In this document: positions 52,429 to 60,847 of the stretch, piece after piece
How the letters are laid out: every line of letters starts with the position of its first letter
How positions within the stretch are numbered: position 1 is the stretch's first letter
Assembly (NCBI GenBank): GCA_025210525.1
Contig: JAOARP010000047.1
Coordinates: forward strand, 496,001 to 560,000
Origin: Marinisporobacter sp.
GTDB taxonomy: Bacteria > Bacillota > Clostridia > Peptostreptococcales > Thermotaleaceae
Length of the DNA: 64,000 bases
Direction: 5' to 3'
Made by a program: the position numbers and the translations under genes
The notes under the pieces: generated by a model
Seen by the model: only the letters and a program-made list of their open reading frames with translations
The model's database searches: none
Told to the model about the DNA's origin: nothing

Positions 52429-54769
52429 ACAATTCATTTTTTTTGATGGAGCTATGGGAACCATGCTTCAAGCTGCTGGTCTTGGTGTTGGAGAATATCT
52501 TGAAAGCTATAACATCCTTCACCCTAACATTCTGTATGATATTCATAAAAGATATATTGATGCAGGTGCAGATATTATTACTACAAACACCTTTGGTGCC
52601 AATAGCTATAAGCTAAAAAATTCTCCCTACAGTGTAGGAGATATTATCAGTAGTGCTGTAACTATTGCTAAGAAAGCTGCTGGCTCTAAGCTAGTAGCAC
52701 TTGATATAGGTCCAATTGGTCAGCTTTTAGCACCTATGGGAACCCTTAGCTTTGATGAGGCATATGATCTATTTAAGGAACAAATAATCATTGGCGAAAA
52801 GAGTGGGGCAGATATTATTTTATTTGAAACATTATCTGATTTATATGAAGCGAAAGCTGCTATCCTTGCTGCCAAGGAAAATAGCTCTCTCCCTATATTT
52901 TGCACTATGACTTTCCAACAAAGTGGTAGAACCTTGACAGGAACAGACCCCGAAACTATGGTTCATGTCCTTGAAGGACTAGGGGTAGATGCACTAGGAA
53001 TCAATTGTTCCTTAGGCCCTAAGGAAATAAAACCCCTTGTAGAAAAGATTTTAAAGGTCGCTAGTATTCCTGTAATCATTCAACCAAATGCAGGACTACC
53101 AAAGCTTGTGGAAGGTGAAACAATATTCGATCTAACTCCTGATGCTTTCGCAACAGAAATTCAAAAGCTATCAAAGCTTGGTGTATCTATTATAGGCGGC
53201 TGTTGTGGCACAACACCTTCATTTATCAAAGTAGTAAAAGATTCACTTAAAAATTCATCTCCTACAAAAATCAATCCTATAAAAGAAACAACTGTATGTT
53301 CTTCCACTAAAACAGTAATCATGGGAGACGGTATAAAAATCATTGGAGAGAGAATCAATCCTACTGGTAAAAAGAAACTGAAAGCTGCATTAAAAGAAAA
53401 TGATTTGGACTACATATTAGCAGAAGCCATCAAGCAAAAAGAAGCAGGAGCAGATCTATTAGATATCAATATTGGCCTTCCTGAAATCAATGAAGTAAAA
53501 ATCATGACAAAGATCATAAGGGAAATACAAAGCATTATGGACCTTCCCCTTCAAATTGATAGTTCAAATCCTAAGGTCATTGAAGCTGGAGTAAGATTTT
53601 ATAATGGAAAACCAATCATCAATTCTGTAAATGGCAAAAAAGAAAGTATGGAAGCTATTTTCCCTATTGCAAAAAAATATGGTGCTTGTGTTATTGGTCT
53701 TACTTTAGATGAAAATGGCATTCCCCATACAGCAGAAGAAAGAGTAAAAATTGCAGAAAAAATCATCCATACTGCCAAATTGTACAAAATCCCTAAGGAA
53801 AATATATTGATAGACTGCTTAGTTTTAACAGCTTCTGCTCAACAAAAAGAAGTATTAGAAACATTAAAGGCTATTCAGCTTATAAAAAAAGAATTTGGCG
53901 TAAAAACAGTTTTAGGGGTAAGCAATGTATCCTTTGGTTTACCACAAAGAAAGCTACTCACAAGGACATTTTTAGCCATGAGTCTTTCCTATGGGCTAGA
54001 CGCTCCTATTATAGACCCATTAATAGAAGATAATATATCAACCATCGACACCTTCCATGTTCTTACAAACCATGATGTAGGTTCAGAAAAATATACAAAT
54101 CTTTATAGAAAAGAAATAAAAAAAGAAGTCCAAGCGATCCAAGTAGAAAAAAGCTTAAAAGAAATCATCATAGACGGCATGAAGGATGAAGCAACCCTTA
54201 AAACAAAAGAGCTCTTGAATACTTTAGATCCTTTAAGCATCGTAAATAACTATTTAATTCCAGCCCTAGATACAGTAGGCGATCATTTTGAAAAGGAAAT
54301 CATCTTCCTTCCTCAATTGATTCGCTCTGCTGAAACTGTAAAAGCTTCCTTTGAAGTCATTAAAGAACACTTGCTAAATACAGGAGCTGCCCATATTTCA
54401 AAGGGAAAAATCATATTAGCTACAGTAAAAGGAGACATTCATGACATTGGTAAAAATATTGTAAAAGTCCTTTTAGAAAACTATGGTTTTCATGTACTAG
54501 ATCTAGGAAAGGATGTTCCTATAGAAACAGTTGTAAACACTGCAAAAGAGCATAACATCAAGCTAATAGGTCTCAGTGCCCTTATGACTACCACTGTTAG
54601 AAATATGGAAAAAACTATCCAAGCTATCAGAAAAAATAATATTGACTGTAAAATATTCGTAGGGGGTGCTGTCCTTACAAAGGAATATGCAGATATAATC
54701 GGTGCTGATTATTATTGCAAGGATGCTAGAGAATCTGTATTCGTTGCTCAAAAGATATTTGATATTTAA
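52403..54769 (+). CDS. metH: Cobalamin-dependent methionine synthase without reactivation domain
   Basis: Start taken as GTG 52403 (788 residues), with AAGGGA seven bases upstream; it overlaps the previous gene by 26 bases. Domains in order: homocysteine-binding (1-290, FFDGAMGTMLQ, NTFGANSYK, zinc ligands in INCSLGP and GGCCGTTP), pterin-binding (about 320-560, IIGERINPTGKKKLK, ADLLDINIG), helical B12 cap (about 575-650, LIPALDTVGDHFEKEIIFLPQL) and B12-binding with DIHDIG (about 671-676) donating the cobalt-binding His. It transfers the methyl group of methyl-THF to homocysteine. The reactivation domain is a separate gene upstream. Confidence 0.94.
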   Translation: MDIKKLTNKQFIFFDGAMGTMLQAAGLGVGEYLESYNILHPNILYDIHKRYIDAGADIITTNTFGANSYKLKNSPYSVGDIISSAVTIAKKAAGSKLVALDIGPIGQLLAPMGTLSFDEAYDLFKEQIIIGEKSGADIILFETLSDLYEAKAAILAAKENSSLPIFCTMTFQQSGRTLTGTDPETMVHVLEGLGVDALGINCSLGPKEIKPLVEKILKVASIPVIIQPNAGLPKLVEGETIFDLTPDAFATEIQKLSKLGVSIIGGCCGTTPSFIKVVKDSLKNSSPTKINPIKETTVCSSTKTVIMGDGIKIIGERINPTGKKKLKAALKENDLDYILAEAIKQKEAGADLLDINIGLPEINEVKIMTKIIREIQSIMDLPLQIDSSNPKVIEAGVRFYNGKPIINSVNGKKESMEAIFPIAKKYGACVIGLTLDENGIPHTAEERVKIAEKIIHTAKLYKIPKENILIDCLVLTASAQQKEVLETLKAIQLIKKEFGVKTVLGVSNVSFGLPQRKLLTRTFLAMSLSYGLDAPIIDPLIEDNISTIDTFHVLTNHDVGSEKYTNLYRKEIKKEVQAIQVEKSLKEIIIDGMKDEATLKTKELLNTLDPLSIVNNYLIPALDTVGDHFEKEIIFLPQLIRSAETVKASFEVIKEHLLNTGAAHISKGKIILATVKGDIHDIGKNIVKVLLENYGFHVLDLGKDVPIETVVNTAKEHNIKLIGLSALMTTTVRNMEKTIQAIRKNNIDCKIFVGGAVLTKEYADIIGADYYCKDARESVFVAQKIFDI

Positions 54770-54776
54770 AAAAAAC

Positions 54777-54818
54777 GGTTCTACTGTATCATAAATGATA
54801 CAATAGAACCATCTTTTT
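54777..54818. terminator. Terminator between converging metH and panC
   Basis: GGTTCTA and TAGAACC with an inner perfect TGTATCAT / ATGATACA stem, followed by T7 on the plus strand and A-rich flank giving T on the minus strand. Confidence 0.88.
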
Positions 54819-55667
54819 TTAAGATATTTTTATACGAACATTATCAAGCAATCTAGTGTTTCCAAATTTTACAGCTAATGCAATCAATACCTCTTCTTCT
54901 AGTTTCTTCATATCTTCAAGATTTTCACTATTTACAACCTCTATATAATCAATATTTGCTAAAGGCTCTCCTTGAATGTTATTAACAATAAAATCCTTTA
55001 TTTTCAAGCCATCCCGTTCTCCCTTTTCAATCATTTCTTTTACTTTAAATAAAGATTTTGATAAAACAAGTCCCGCCCTTCGCTCTTCTTCATTTAGATA
55101 AGTATTTCTTGAACTTAAAGCAAGTCCATCTTTTTCTCTTACAATAGGGCAGGGAATAATTTCTATATCCATATTTAAATCCTTTACCATTTGTTTGATC
55201 ACAACTACTTGCTGAGCATCCTTTTGACCAAAATAAGCCCGATGAGGTGCTACAATATTAAATAATTTACAAACTACTGTAGTAACTCCTCTAAAGTGTC
55301 CTGGTCTTGATGCTCCACATAATTTATCTGTTACTTTATAGGTTTCTACATAGGTATTGTAGCCGTTTGGATACATCTCAGCTACAGAGGGATGGAAAAT
55401 CATATCTGCTCCAACACTTTTTGCAAGGTTACTATCTCTTTCTAACTCTCTAGGATAACTTTCATAATCTTCTCCCTCACCAAATTGAGTTGGATTAACA
55501 AATATACTTACTATCACAAAATCATTTTCCTCTTTTGCTTTTTTTATCAATGATAAATGTCCTTCATGAAGATATCCCATAGTAGGAACCAATCCAATTT
55601 TCTTTCCTTCTCTTTTTTCTTTTTTTATTATTTTTCTTGTTTCTTTCATCGTTTCAATAATAAACAT
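54819..55667 (-). CDS. panC: Pantothenate synthetase
   Basis: Start set at ATG 55667 (282 residues), preceded by TAGGAGGG; a 43-codon in-frame extension to 55796 runs through a structured leader and shows no protein homology. Motifs: VPTMGYLHEGHLSLI (ATP-binding HIGH-like), SIFVNPTQFGEGEDYESYPR, FRGVTTVVCKLFNIV, AYFGQKDAQQ and DGLALSSRN. It joins pantoate and beta-alanine using ATP. panB and panD are not next to it. A structured element lies directly upstream (55691-55803). Confidence 0.95.
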   Translation of the reverse strand: MFIIETMKETRKIIKKEKREGKKIGLVPTMGYLHEGHLSLIKKAKEENDFVIVSIFVNPTQFGEGEDYESYPRELERDSNLAKSVGADMIFHPSVAEMYPNGYNTYVETYKVTDKLCGASRPGHFRGVTTVVCKLFNIVAPHRAYFGQKDAQQVVVIKQMVKDLNMDIEIIPCPIVREKDGLALSSRNTYLNEEERRAGLVLSKSLFKVKEMIEKGERDGLKIKDFIVNNIQGEPLANIDYIEVVNSENLEDMKKLEEEVLIALAVKFGNTRLLDNVRIKIS

Positions 55668-55690
55668 CTTTTTCCCTCCTAAGTTCTTTC

Positions 55691-55803
55691 TGAGCCCACG
55701 GAAGATTAAAGTATAAAATTTATACAAAAAATACCTTGCTGAGTATACGCTCGCAAGGCATGGAAATTTCTTTATACTCAACTGTCTCTGTCCCAAAGGC
55801 TCA
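55691..55803 (-). promoter_or_regulatory. Structured panC leader with predicted pseudoknot
   Basis: Closed by TGAGCC / GGCTCA (55803-55798 with 55696-55691) and a GGA/TCC pair set, the element contains a nine-pair hairpin (55761-55753 with 55739-55731, one G-U) whose 13-base loop includes TATACTCA. That loop sequence pairs perfectly over eight bases with TGAGTATA (55780-55773), giving an H-type pseudoknot. A third hairpin GTATAA / TTATAC is at 55711-55725. The 3' end of the closing stem is 24 bases from the panC start. I do not recognise it as a known riboswitch. Confidence 0.55.
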
Positions 55804-56050
55804 AAGCAGATCTATTGAATTTTATTTTCATAATTTTAAAATGGTATAGTTCTTGCGATACTATCCAGTTTCATTTTAGCACAAGGCTCTTATTCATACA
55901 ATAAAGACTATAATTTTATTTTATAGAAATTTTTCTTCATTAGCAACTTAAAACATTTACAATACTATGTATTTCTGCATAATACTACAAGACATATTGT
56001 TACTTTTTAAAGTAGATACTATTAACAAGCTATAAAAAGAGGTGAGATTA
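55804..56050. other. Intergenic AT-rich stretch between panC leader and SASP gene
   Basis: A bulged hairpin GGATAGT / ACTATACC (55842-55866, minus strand) is visible. A loose sigma-G-like pair (TGTATT near 55970 and CATATTG near 55993) is possible ahead of the spore-protein gene but spacing is about 19 bases. No reading frame. Confidence 0.3.
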
Positions 56051-56287
56051 ATGGCAAGAAAACCTGTAGTTAGAGAAGCAAGACAAGCTCTTAATCAATT
56101 CAAAGCAGAAATTGCCAATGAATTAGGACTTTCCATGGAAAATACCCATTTGACTAGTGACATTACTTCAAGAGAAGCTGGTAAAGCAGGTGGCAAGCTT
56201 GGTGGCGAAATGACTAAAAGATTGGTAGAAAATGCTTCAAGAGATATGGCTTATAAAAGCAATTTACTTCCTCCTGATTTAGATTAA
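56051..56287 (+). CDS. Alpha/beta-type small acid-soluble spore protein
   Basis: Start taken as ATG 56051 after GAGGTGAG; an in-frame GTG at 56042 overlaps that site. The 78-residue protein has ALNQFKAEIANELGL (the germination-protease cleavage region EIANE) and TSREAGKAGGKLGGEMTKRLVENA, the DNA-binding SASP motif. These proteins coat spore DNA and are degraded at germination. This is direct evidence for endospore formation. Short for a major SASP but in range. Confidence 0.93.
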   Translation: MARKPVVREARQALNQFKAEIANELGLSMENTHLTSDITSREAGKAGGKLGGEMTKRLVENASRDMAYKSNLLPPDLD

Positions 56288-56288
56288 A

Positions 56289-56322
56289 TTAAAAGGATGA
56301 ACATTTTTGTTCATCCTTTTAA
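56289..56322. terminator. Bidirectional terminator
   Basis: Perfect 15-base arms (56289-56303 and 56308-56322) with a TTTT loop, between the SASP gene and the converging 56319-56741 gene, overlapping the latter's stop. Confidence 0.88.
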
Positions 56323-56741
56323 TCGCCTACAACTGTAATCAATCTATTTCCTACATCCTTCAGTTTTCTTTCTCCTAGGTCATCAAAAGAAACAACTAAT
56401 ATGGTTTTTATGATCCCTTCATCTTCATCATATTCATAAGCATAGTAATAAGCAAGCATATCTTCTGGTAATAACTCTTCTATTTCAACAGCATACTCAT
56501 CTGCTTTATTCATTAATTCAGATATATAATCTTCTTCATTTTCTTCTTCAATACCTAATTCCTCTTCTAATTCTTCCTTCAGAATTTCTATATCACACTG
56601 AAGAATAAATGCCAATACATCTTCTCGTTTTGTTCTTGATGTAATATCTTTCCATACATCAAATTCAGTTTCATCATGAATGACTTTTACAATTTTTTCT
56701 GCATCATATACTTTATTCTCTTCATTTACAATAAAGTTCAT
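56319..56741 (-). CDS. Acidic protein of unknown function
   Basis: The 140-residue protein is strongly acidic (runs such as EELEEELGIEEENEED), starts MNFIVNEENKVYDAEKIVKVI and ends VVSFDDLGERKLKDVGNRLITVVGD. No membrane helix, cysteine or known motif is visible. It lies 15 bases behind the cupin gene with GGAGGTGG ahead of its ATG, and is probably co-transcribed with it. Confidence 0.65.
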   Translation of the reverse strand: MNFIVNEENKVYDAEKIVKVIHDETEFDVWKDITSRTKREDVLAFILQCDIEILKEELEEELGIEEENEEDYISELMNKADEYAVEIEELLPEDMLAYYYAYEYDEDEGIIKTILVVSFDDLGERKLKDVGNRLITVVGD

Positions 56742-56756
56742 AGATCCACCTCCATT

Positions 56757-57092
56757 TTATTTCACTCCAAAATTAGCAAGCAACAAAACATCTTCATCCG
56801 TTTCATTTTTAATCCCATGAGGCACACCAGCAGGTGCCGAAATCATAGTTTTAGCCTTTAATGGAATTCTTTCATCATTTACTAAAACAGATGCAGTTCC
56901 TTCTAATATATAGAATGCCTCTGTTACATCATGGGTATGTACAAGTATTTCTCCTCCTGGCACTATTTTTATGTATTTATTTGTCACATCCATACCATCT
57001 TCTTTTTTTACAAGATCCTTAGCATAAACGCCTTTAAATTGTGGTACCCCTACCCACTCTATATCATTTACATTCCAAACAAGCGTTTTCAT
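56757..57092 (-). CDS. Cupin-domain protein
   Basis: The 111-residue single-domain protein has cupin motif 1 PGGEILVHTHDVTEAFYILEG (split; metal ligands His, His, Glu) and motif 2 APAGVPHGIKNETDEDV with the last His. Such proteins bind a metal and a small ligand in the cytoplasm. The substrate is unknown. First gene of a two-gene unit with 56319-56741. Confidence 0.85.
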   Translation of the reverse strand: MKTLVWNVNDIEWVGVPQFKGVYAKDLVKKEDGMDVTNKYIKIVPGGEILVHTHDVTEAFYILEGTASVLVNDERIPLKAKTMISAPAGVPHGIKNETDEDVLLLANFGVK

Positions 57093-57163
57093 AACAATCC
57101 CTCCATTTATTTAAACTTGTACAAAATCCTTTTTATCAATTATATCATATAGATTAAAAGAAA

Positions 57164-57190
57164 GAAGGATGAATTCCTCATTCACCCTTC
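57164..57190 (-). terminator. Terminator of fhs
   Basis: GAAGG and CCTTC with inner TGAA/TTCA, one A-C mismatch, and T-rich sequence on the minus strand, 20 bases after the fhs stop. Confidence 0.7.
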
Positions 57191-57209
57191 TTCCATACTT
57201 AAAACATCT

Positions 57210-58880
57210 TTAGAATAATCCTACAATTTCGCCATCATCTAAGATATCTATATGATTTGCAGCAGGTACCTTAGGAAGTCCTGGCATAGTCATAATGTCT
57301 CCAGTTAATGCTAGTAAAAATCCTGCTCCTGCTGATATTCTAACATTTTTCACAGTAATTTTAAATCCTGTTGGTTTTCCTAAAAGCTTCGGATTATCCG
57401 ATAGAGAATACTGTGTCTTTGCTACACATATAGGCATTTGATCTAAACCCAATTTTTCATATTTTTCGATTTCCTTCTCTGCCTTAGAAGTAAAATCAAC
57501 TCCATCTGCACCATATATTTCTTTTGCAATAATTTGGACCTTTTCTTTAATAGAAAGCTTCACATCATAAAGGGGTTTAAAATCTGCCTTTCCTGATTCA
57601 CATAGATCTACGACTTTCTTAGCAAGCTCTATTCCACCTTCTCCTCCCTTTGCCCAAACATCTGATAAAACTACATTTACTCCTAATTTTGCACATTTAT
57701 CTTCAATAAGCTTTAATTCGTCTTGTGTATCTGTAGGGAATTTATTGATAGCAACTACTACAGGAACACCAAATTTTCTTACATTTTCAATTTGCTTTTC
57801 TAGATTTCCAAAACCTTTTTCTAAAGCTTCTAGGTTTTCATAATTTAATTCTGCTTTTTTGACGCCTCCGTGATTTTTAAGAGCTCTAGCAGTTGCAACA
57901 ATTACTGTTGCATCAGGTTTTAATCCTGCAAATCTACATTTTATGTTAAAAAATTTCTCTGCTCCTAAATCTGCACCAAAGCCTGCTTCTGTTACAACGT
58001 AATCTGCAAGCTTAAGACCTATTTTTGTAGCCATAACACTATTACATCCATGAGCAATATTTGCAAAGGGTCCTCCATGGATAATTGCTGGTGTATTTTC
58101 TAAGGTTTGTACTAGATTTGGCTTAATAGCATCCTTTAATAATAGTGTTAATGCTCCTGTTGCCTTTAGCATATCTGCTGTTACAGGTTCATTATCATAT
58201 GTATATCCTACAATCATCTTTGATATTCTTTTCTTTAAATCATCTAAATCATTCGCAAGACAAAGGATTGCCATAATTTCTGACGCAACAGAAATATCAA
58301 ATCCATCTTCTCTTGGAACTCCATTGGTTCTTCCACCAAGCCCTACCACAATATTTCTTAAGGCTCTATCATTCATATCTAAACATCTTTTCCATGTAAT
58401 TCTTCTAGGGTCAATATTTAATAGATTTCCTTGTTGTAGATGATTATCCAAAAGGGCTGCTAATAAATTATTTGCCGTTGTAATAGCATGGATATCTCCT
58501 GTGAAATGAAGATTGATATCATCCATAGGCACTACCTGTGCATATCCACCCCCTGCAGCTCCTCCCTTTACTCCAAAGGAAGGCCCTAAAGACGGTTCTC
58601 TAAGAGCTGTGATCGTCTTTTTACCAATTTTATTTAGTCCCATACTAAGTCCTACATTGGTTGTGGTTTTCCCTTCTCCTGCTGCTGTTGGGTTAATAGC
58701 TGTCACTAGTATAAGCTTTCCATCTGACTGATCTTCTAATCGCTTATATACATCTAAGGAAATCTTTGCTTTATATTTACCATATAACTCTAAATCATCT
58801 TCTTCAAGACCTATTTGCTTTCCTATTTCTAAGATAGGAAGCATCTTTGCTTCTTGAGCTATTTGTATATCTGTTTTCAT
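57210..58880 (-). CDS. fhs: Formate--tetrahydrofolate ligase
   Basis: Start taken as ATG 58880 ([16 protein letters not shown]; 556 residues, the normal family length); a 15-residue extension to 58925 lacks a good ribosome site. P-loop [19 protein letters not shown] (about 63-80), [37 protein letters not shown] and [19 protein letters not shown] are the FTHFS signatures. It makes 10-formyl-THF from formate and ATP, feeding purine, serine/glycine metabolism or the Wood-Ljungdahl methyl branch. Stand-alone gene here; metF and metH are a few kb away. Confidence 0.97.
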   Translation of the reverse strand: MKTDIQIAQEAKMLPILEIGKQIGLEEDDLELYGKYKAKISLDVYKRLEDQSDGKLILVTAINPTAAGEGKTTTNVGLSMGLNKIGKKTITALREPSLGPSFGVKGGAAGGGYAQVVPMDDINLHFTGDIHAITTANNLLAALLDNHLQQGNLLNIDPRRITWKRCLDMNDRALRNIVVGLGGRTNGVPREDGFDISVASEIMAILCLANDLDDLKKRISKMIVGYTYDNEPVTADMLKATGALTLLLKDAIKPNLVQTLENTPAIIHGGPFANIAHGCNSVMATKIGLKLADYVVTEAGFGADLGAEKFFNIKCRFAGLKPDATVIVATARALKNHGGVKKAELNYENLEALEKGFGNLEKQIENVRKFGVPVVVAINKFPTDTQDELKLIEDKCAKLGVNVVLSDVWAKGGEGGIELAKKVVDLCESGKADFKPLYDVKLSIKEKVQIIAKEIYGADGVDFTSKAEKEIEKYEKLGLDQMPICVAKTQYSLSDNPKLLGKPTGFKITVKNVRISAGAGFLLALTGDIMTMPGLPKVPAANHIDILDDGEIVGLF

Positions 58881-59405
58881 CATAAGCACCCCACAATTAT
58901 GTATATTTTTATCAAATTGTACCATATAATTCGTTATTTTACAATTCTTATTTCGTATTCAAATTTAAATATTCGTGTTTTAAAATATTCTTATATCCTT
59001 CCCCAGAAACTTCTTTTCTTCTTTTGAATTCATATTTTAATAGTACCATATACAATACGCTTCTCTATTATATACATCTTACCATAAACTTTTTCCCTTA
59101 TTCACTAACAAATAACTCACTTCACAATTTTATAAGTTCTTAAAGAACAAGAAAAGGGTAAGCTTTACGCTACCCTTTTCTTATGATGAGTTGTGGGTGG
59201 GAATAAGGTGTATTCAAAAGCCAAAAGGCTTTTAAATGAAATGGATTTGTTTCCATTTAAAGTTTTTCCCAATCCATAAAATTTATACCCATTTCAAATT
59301 ATTTTTTATAAAATTTCCTTACTTTTTCACCAAGCCTATATATTGGAATATTCTAACGTAAATGTTTTCGTCAATACAGGAAATAATATTATTGAGGTGA
59401 TAAAT
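58881..59405. other. 525-base gap with three hairpins, possible small RNA
   Basis: The gap holds a strong 12-pair hairpin (59149-59160 with 59171-59182, loop 59161-59170), AAAAGCC / GGCTTTT (59216-59233) and AAATGGA / TCCATTT (59239-59258). No gene ends before the first hairpin on the plus strand, and fhs starts on its other side on the minus strand, so the hairpin is not an obvious terminator of a known gene. No convincing reading frame; a small RNA is one explanation. Confidence 0.35.
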
Positions 59406-60311
59406 ATGAAAAAAATATTATGTATACTAACTCTATGTACTTTATTATTCTCTGGTTGTACTTCTCCACAGCAAAGACCAAATCCAGTACCTGAAAATGA
59501 TACGTATCGAAATGAAGTACCAGAAGACAAAATGTATCAAAGTGAAGTTCCACAAAAGAAAATGTATGAAAATGACATGCGCAAAGATGAACTACGTGAA
59601 AAGGAAATGATTGAAGACAATAAACCGATGACTTCATCTATTTTCGAGAAAGCTGATGTAGAAAAGGTTCAAATTACAAAGAACAATGCATCTTGTCGTT
59701 CAGGAAAAAGCGCCAATGCTCCTGAAATCAAAAAGCTCCCTAAAGGAAATGTTTATGACGTTGTTGGACAACTTGGAAATCAATATGTAGTACAGACAGA
59801 AGATGGAAAAGTTGGTTGCGTAAATCCTGCTGATTGTGAGCCACAGGTAGAAGGGCCTAAAACAACTACACCATCAGATCAACCTAATCAAACTGCAACT
59901 GATAAACAAGAGGAAAATACCTCAAGACTTACTACTGATGAACAAGAAATGCTTAAACTTGTCAATGGAGAGAGAACAAAGAACGGCTTAAAACCACTAA
60001 CACTTGATATTTCTATCAACAATGTAGCCAGACTAAAATCTCAAGATATGATTGATAATAATTATTTTAGTCACAACTCTCCTACTTACGGTAGTCCTTT
60101 TGATATGTTAAAACAATTTGGTATCAAATATCTTACTGCCGGTGAAAATATAGCAGGAAACCCTTCTGTTCAAAGTGCTCATACATCTCTTATGAATTCA
60201 GAAGGACATCGAAAAAATATTTTAAATCCTAAATTTACTCATATTGGAATTGGTATAAAAGACGGGGGTAAATATGGAAAGATGTATACACAAATGTTTG
60301 TCGGTAGATAA
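59406..60311 (+). CDS. CAP-domain (YkwD-like) lipoprotein with SH3-like domain
   Basis: Start set at ATG 59406, with GAGGTGAT before it, giving 301 residues; a frame to 59343 adds 21 residues with no site. Signal peptide KKILCILTLCTLLFSGC ends in a lipobox. A short charged repeat region (VPEDKMYQSEVPQKKMYEND) follows, then an SH3b-like domain (about 85-150; KNNASCRSGKSANAPEIKKL), a Thr/Gln linker, and a CAP/SCP domain (about 180-301) with LVNGERTKNGL, SHNSPTYGSPFDM, GENIAG and GHRKNIL. Such proteins are found on spore or cell surfaces of Firmicutes; activity unclear. Confidence 0.9.
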   Translation: MKKILCILTLCTLLFSGCTSPQQRPNPVPENDTYRNEVPEDKMYQSEVPQKKMYENDMRKDELREKEMIEDNKPMTSSIFEKADVEKVQITKNNASCRSGKSANAPEIKKLPKGNVYDVVGQLGNQYVVQTEDGKVGCVNPADCEPQVEGPKTTTPSDQPNQTATDKQEENTSRLTTDEQEMLKLVNGERTKNGLKPLTLDISINNVARLKSQDMIDNNYFSHNSPTYGSPFDMLKQFGIKYLTAGENIAGNPSVQSAHTSLMNSEGHRKNILNPKFTHIGIGIKDGGKYGKMYTQMFVGR

Positions 60312-60339
60312 AAAAAATAATCCCTCATAATTGAGAGAT
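60311..60339 (-). terminator. Terminator facing the cobalamin-riboswitch transcript
   Basis: On the minus strand ATCTCTCA and TGAGGGAT pair (one G-U) around ATTA and are followed by TATTTTTTT. On the plus strand one pair is a C-A mismatch and no T-tail follows, so it is oriented for the minus strand. It sits at the CAP gene stop codon. Confidence 0.65.
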
Positions 60340-60430
60340 CGAAAAAAAATTAAAAATTAGAGGAAAAATTTTTGAAAAATCTAACTAGACCATTTAAAAA
60401 AGATAGCAGATAGATTTTCTTCAAGAAATA

Positions 60431-60463
60431 TAATAAAACCCTGTCAGAAGACAGGGTTTATTA
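60431..60463. terminator. Terminator, possible expression platform of the cobalamin riboswitch
   Basis: AAACCCTGTC pairs perfectly with GACAGGGTTT, with flanking TAAT/ATTA extending the stem. On the minus strand it is followed by TATTATATTT; on the plus strand it can stop the CAP gene transcript. Confidence 0.75.
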
Positions 60464-60490
60464 GCTTAAAAAGTATTACAAATTCAACTA

Positions 60491-60699
60491 ATCCCTCCCC
60501 TTCCCACCGAAGGTAGTAACTTACACAATAGGCAGGTCTCCTGACTTATGATTCAACCTACTTCCTCTACCTTCCCGTTTTCACAGTGGTAATCATGAGG
60601 TTTCGTCATCATTTACAGTAGCGGGGGCTGTGACGGATTTTCACCGAGCTTCCCTATTAAACCAAAATGGCACCTAAAGCTTTTCACTTATTTACTTAT
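60491..60699 (-). promoter_or_regulatory. Cobalamin riboswitch with no downstream gene
   Basis: Reading the minus strand, the conserved boxes occur in order: GGTGCC (60673-60668), TAATAGGGAA (60659-60650), GGTGAAAATCC (60644-60634), ACAGCCCCCGCTACTGT (60630-60614), CCACTGTGAAAACGGGAAGG (60589-60570) and AGTCAGGAGACCTGCC (60546-60531). All paired regions look intact, followed by CCTTC/GAAGG. The next gene in this direction on this strand is fhs, 1.6 kb away, and the CAP gene in between is on the other strand. Confidence 0.93.
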
Positions 60700-60705
60700 G
60701 ATAAG

Positions 60706-60734
60706 ATTTTAACATTTTTATATTAAATTGTCAA
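60706..60734 (-). promoter_or_regulatory. Promoter of the cobalamin riboswitch
   Basis: On the minus strand TTGACA (60734-60729) and TAAAAT (60711-60706) are spaced by 17 bases, placing the start near 60699, just before the aptamer. Confidence 0.75.
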
Positions 60735-60797
60735 TATTAATATTTATTTCCGAATATTTTTTTTAGCAATAGAATGTTGTTTCTCGTATCAGAAAAA

Positions 60798-60838
60798 AAT
60801 AAAAATAGCTTAAAACATGATTGCTTTAAGCTATTTTT
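60798..60838 (-). terminator. Terminator of the sodium symporter gene
   Basis: Fourteen perfect pairs (60801-60814 with 60825-60838) and a T-run on the minus strand, nine bases after the stop. Confidence 0.88.
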
Positions 60839-60847
60839 CAACCTATT

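Noticed and set aside
55668-55796. Extended N-terminus for PanC (43 extra codons)
   Set aside because: The extension covers the structured leader and a strong ribosome site precedes the internal ATG at 55667; the family starts there.
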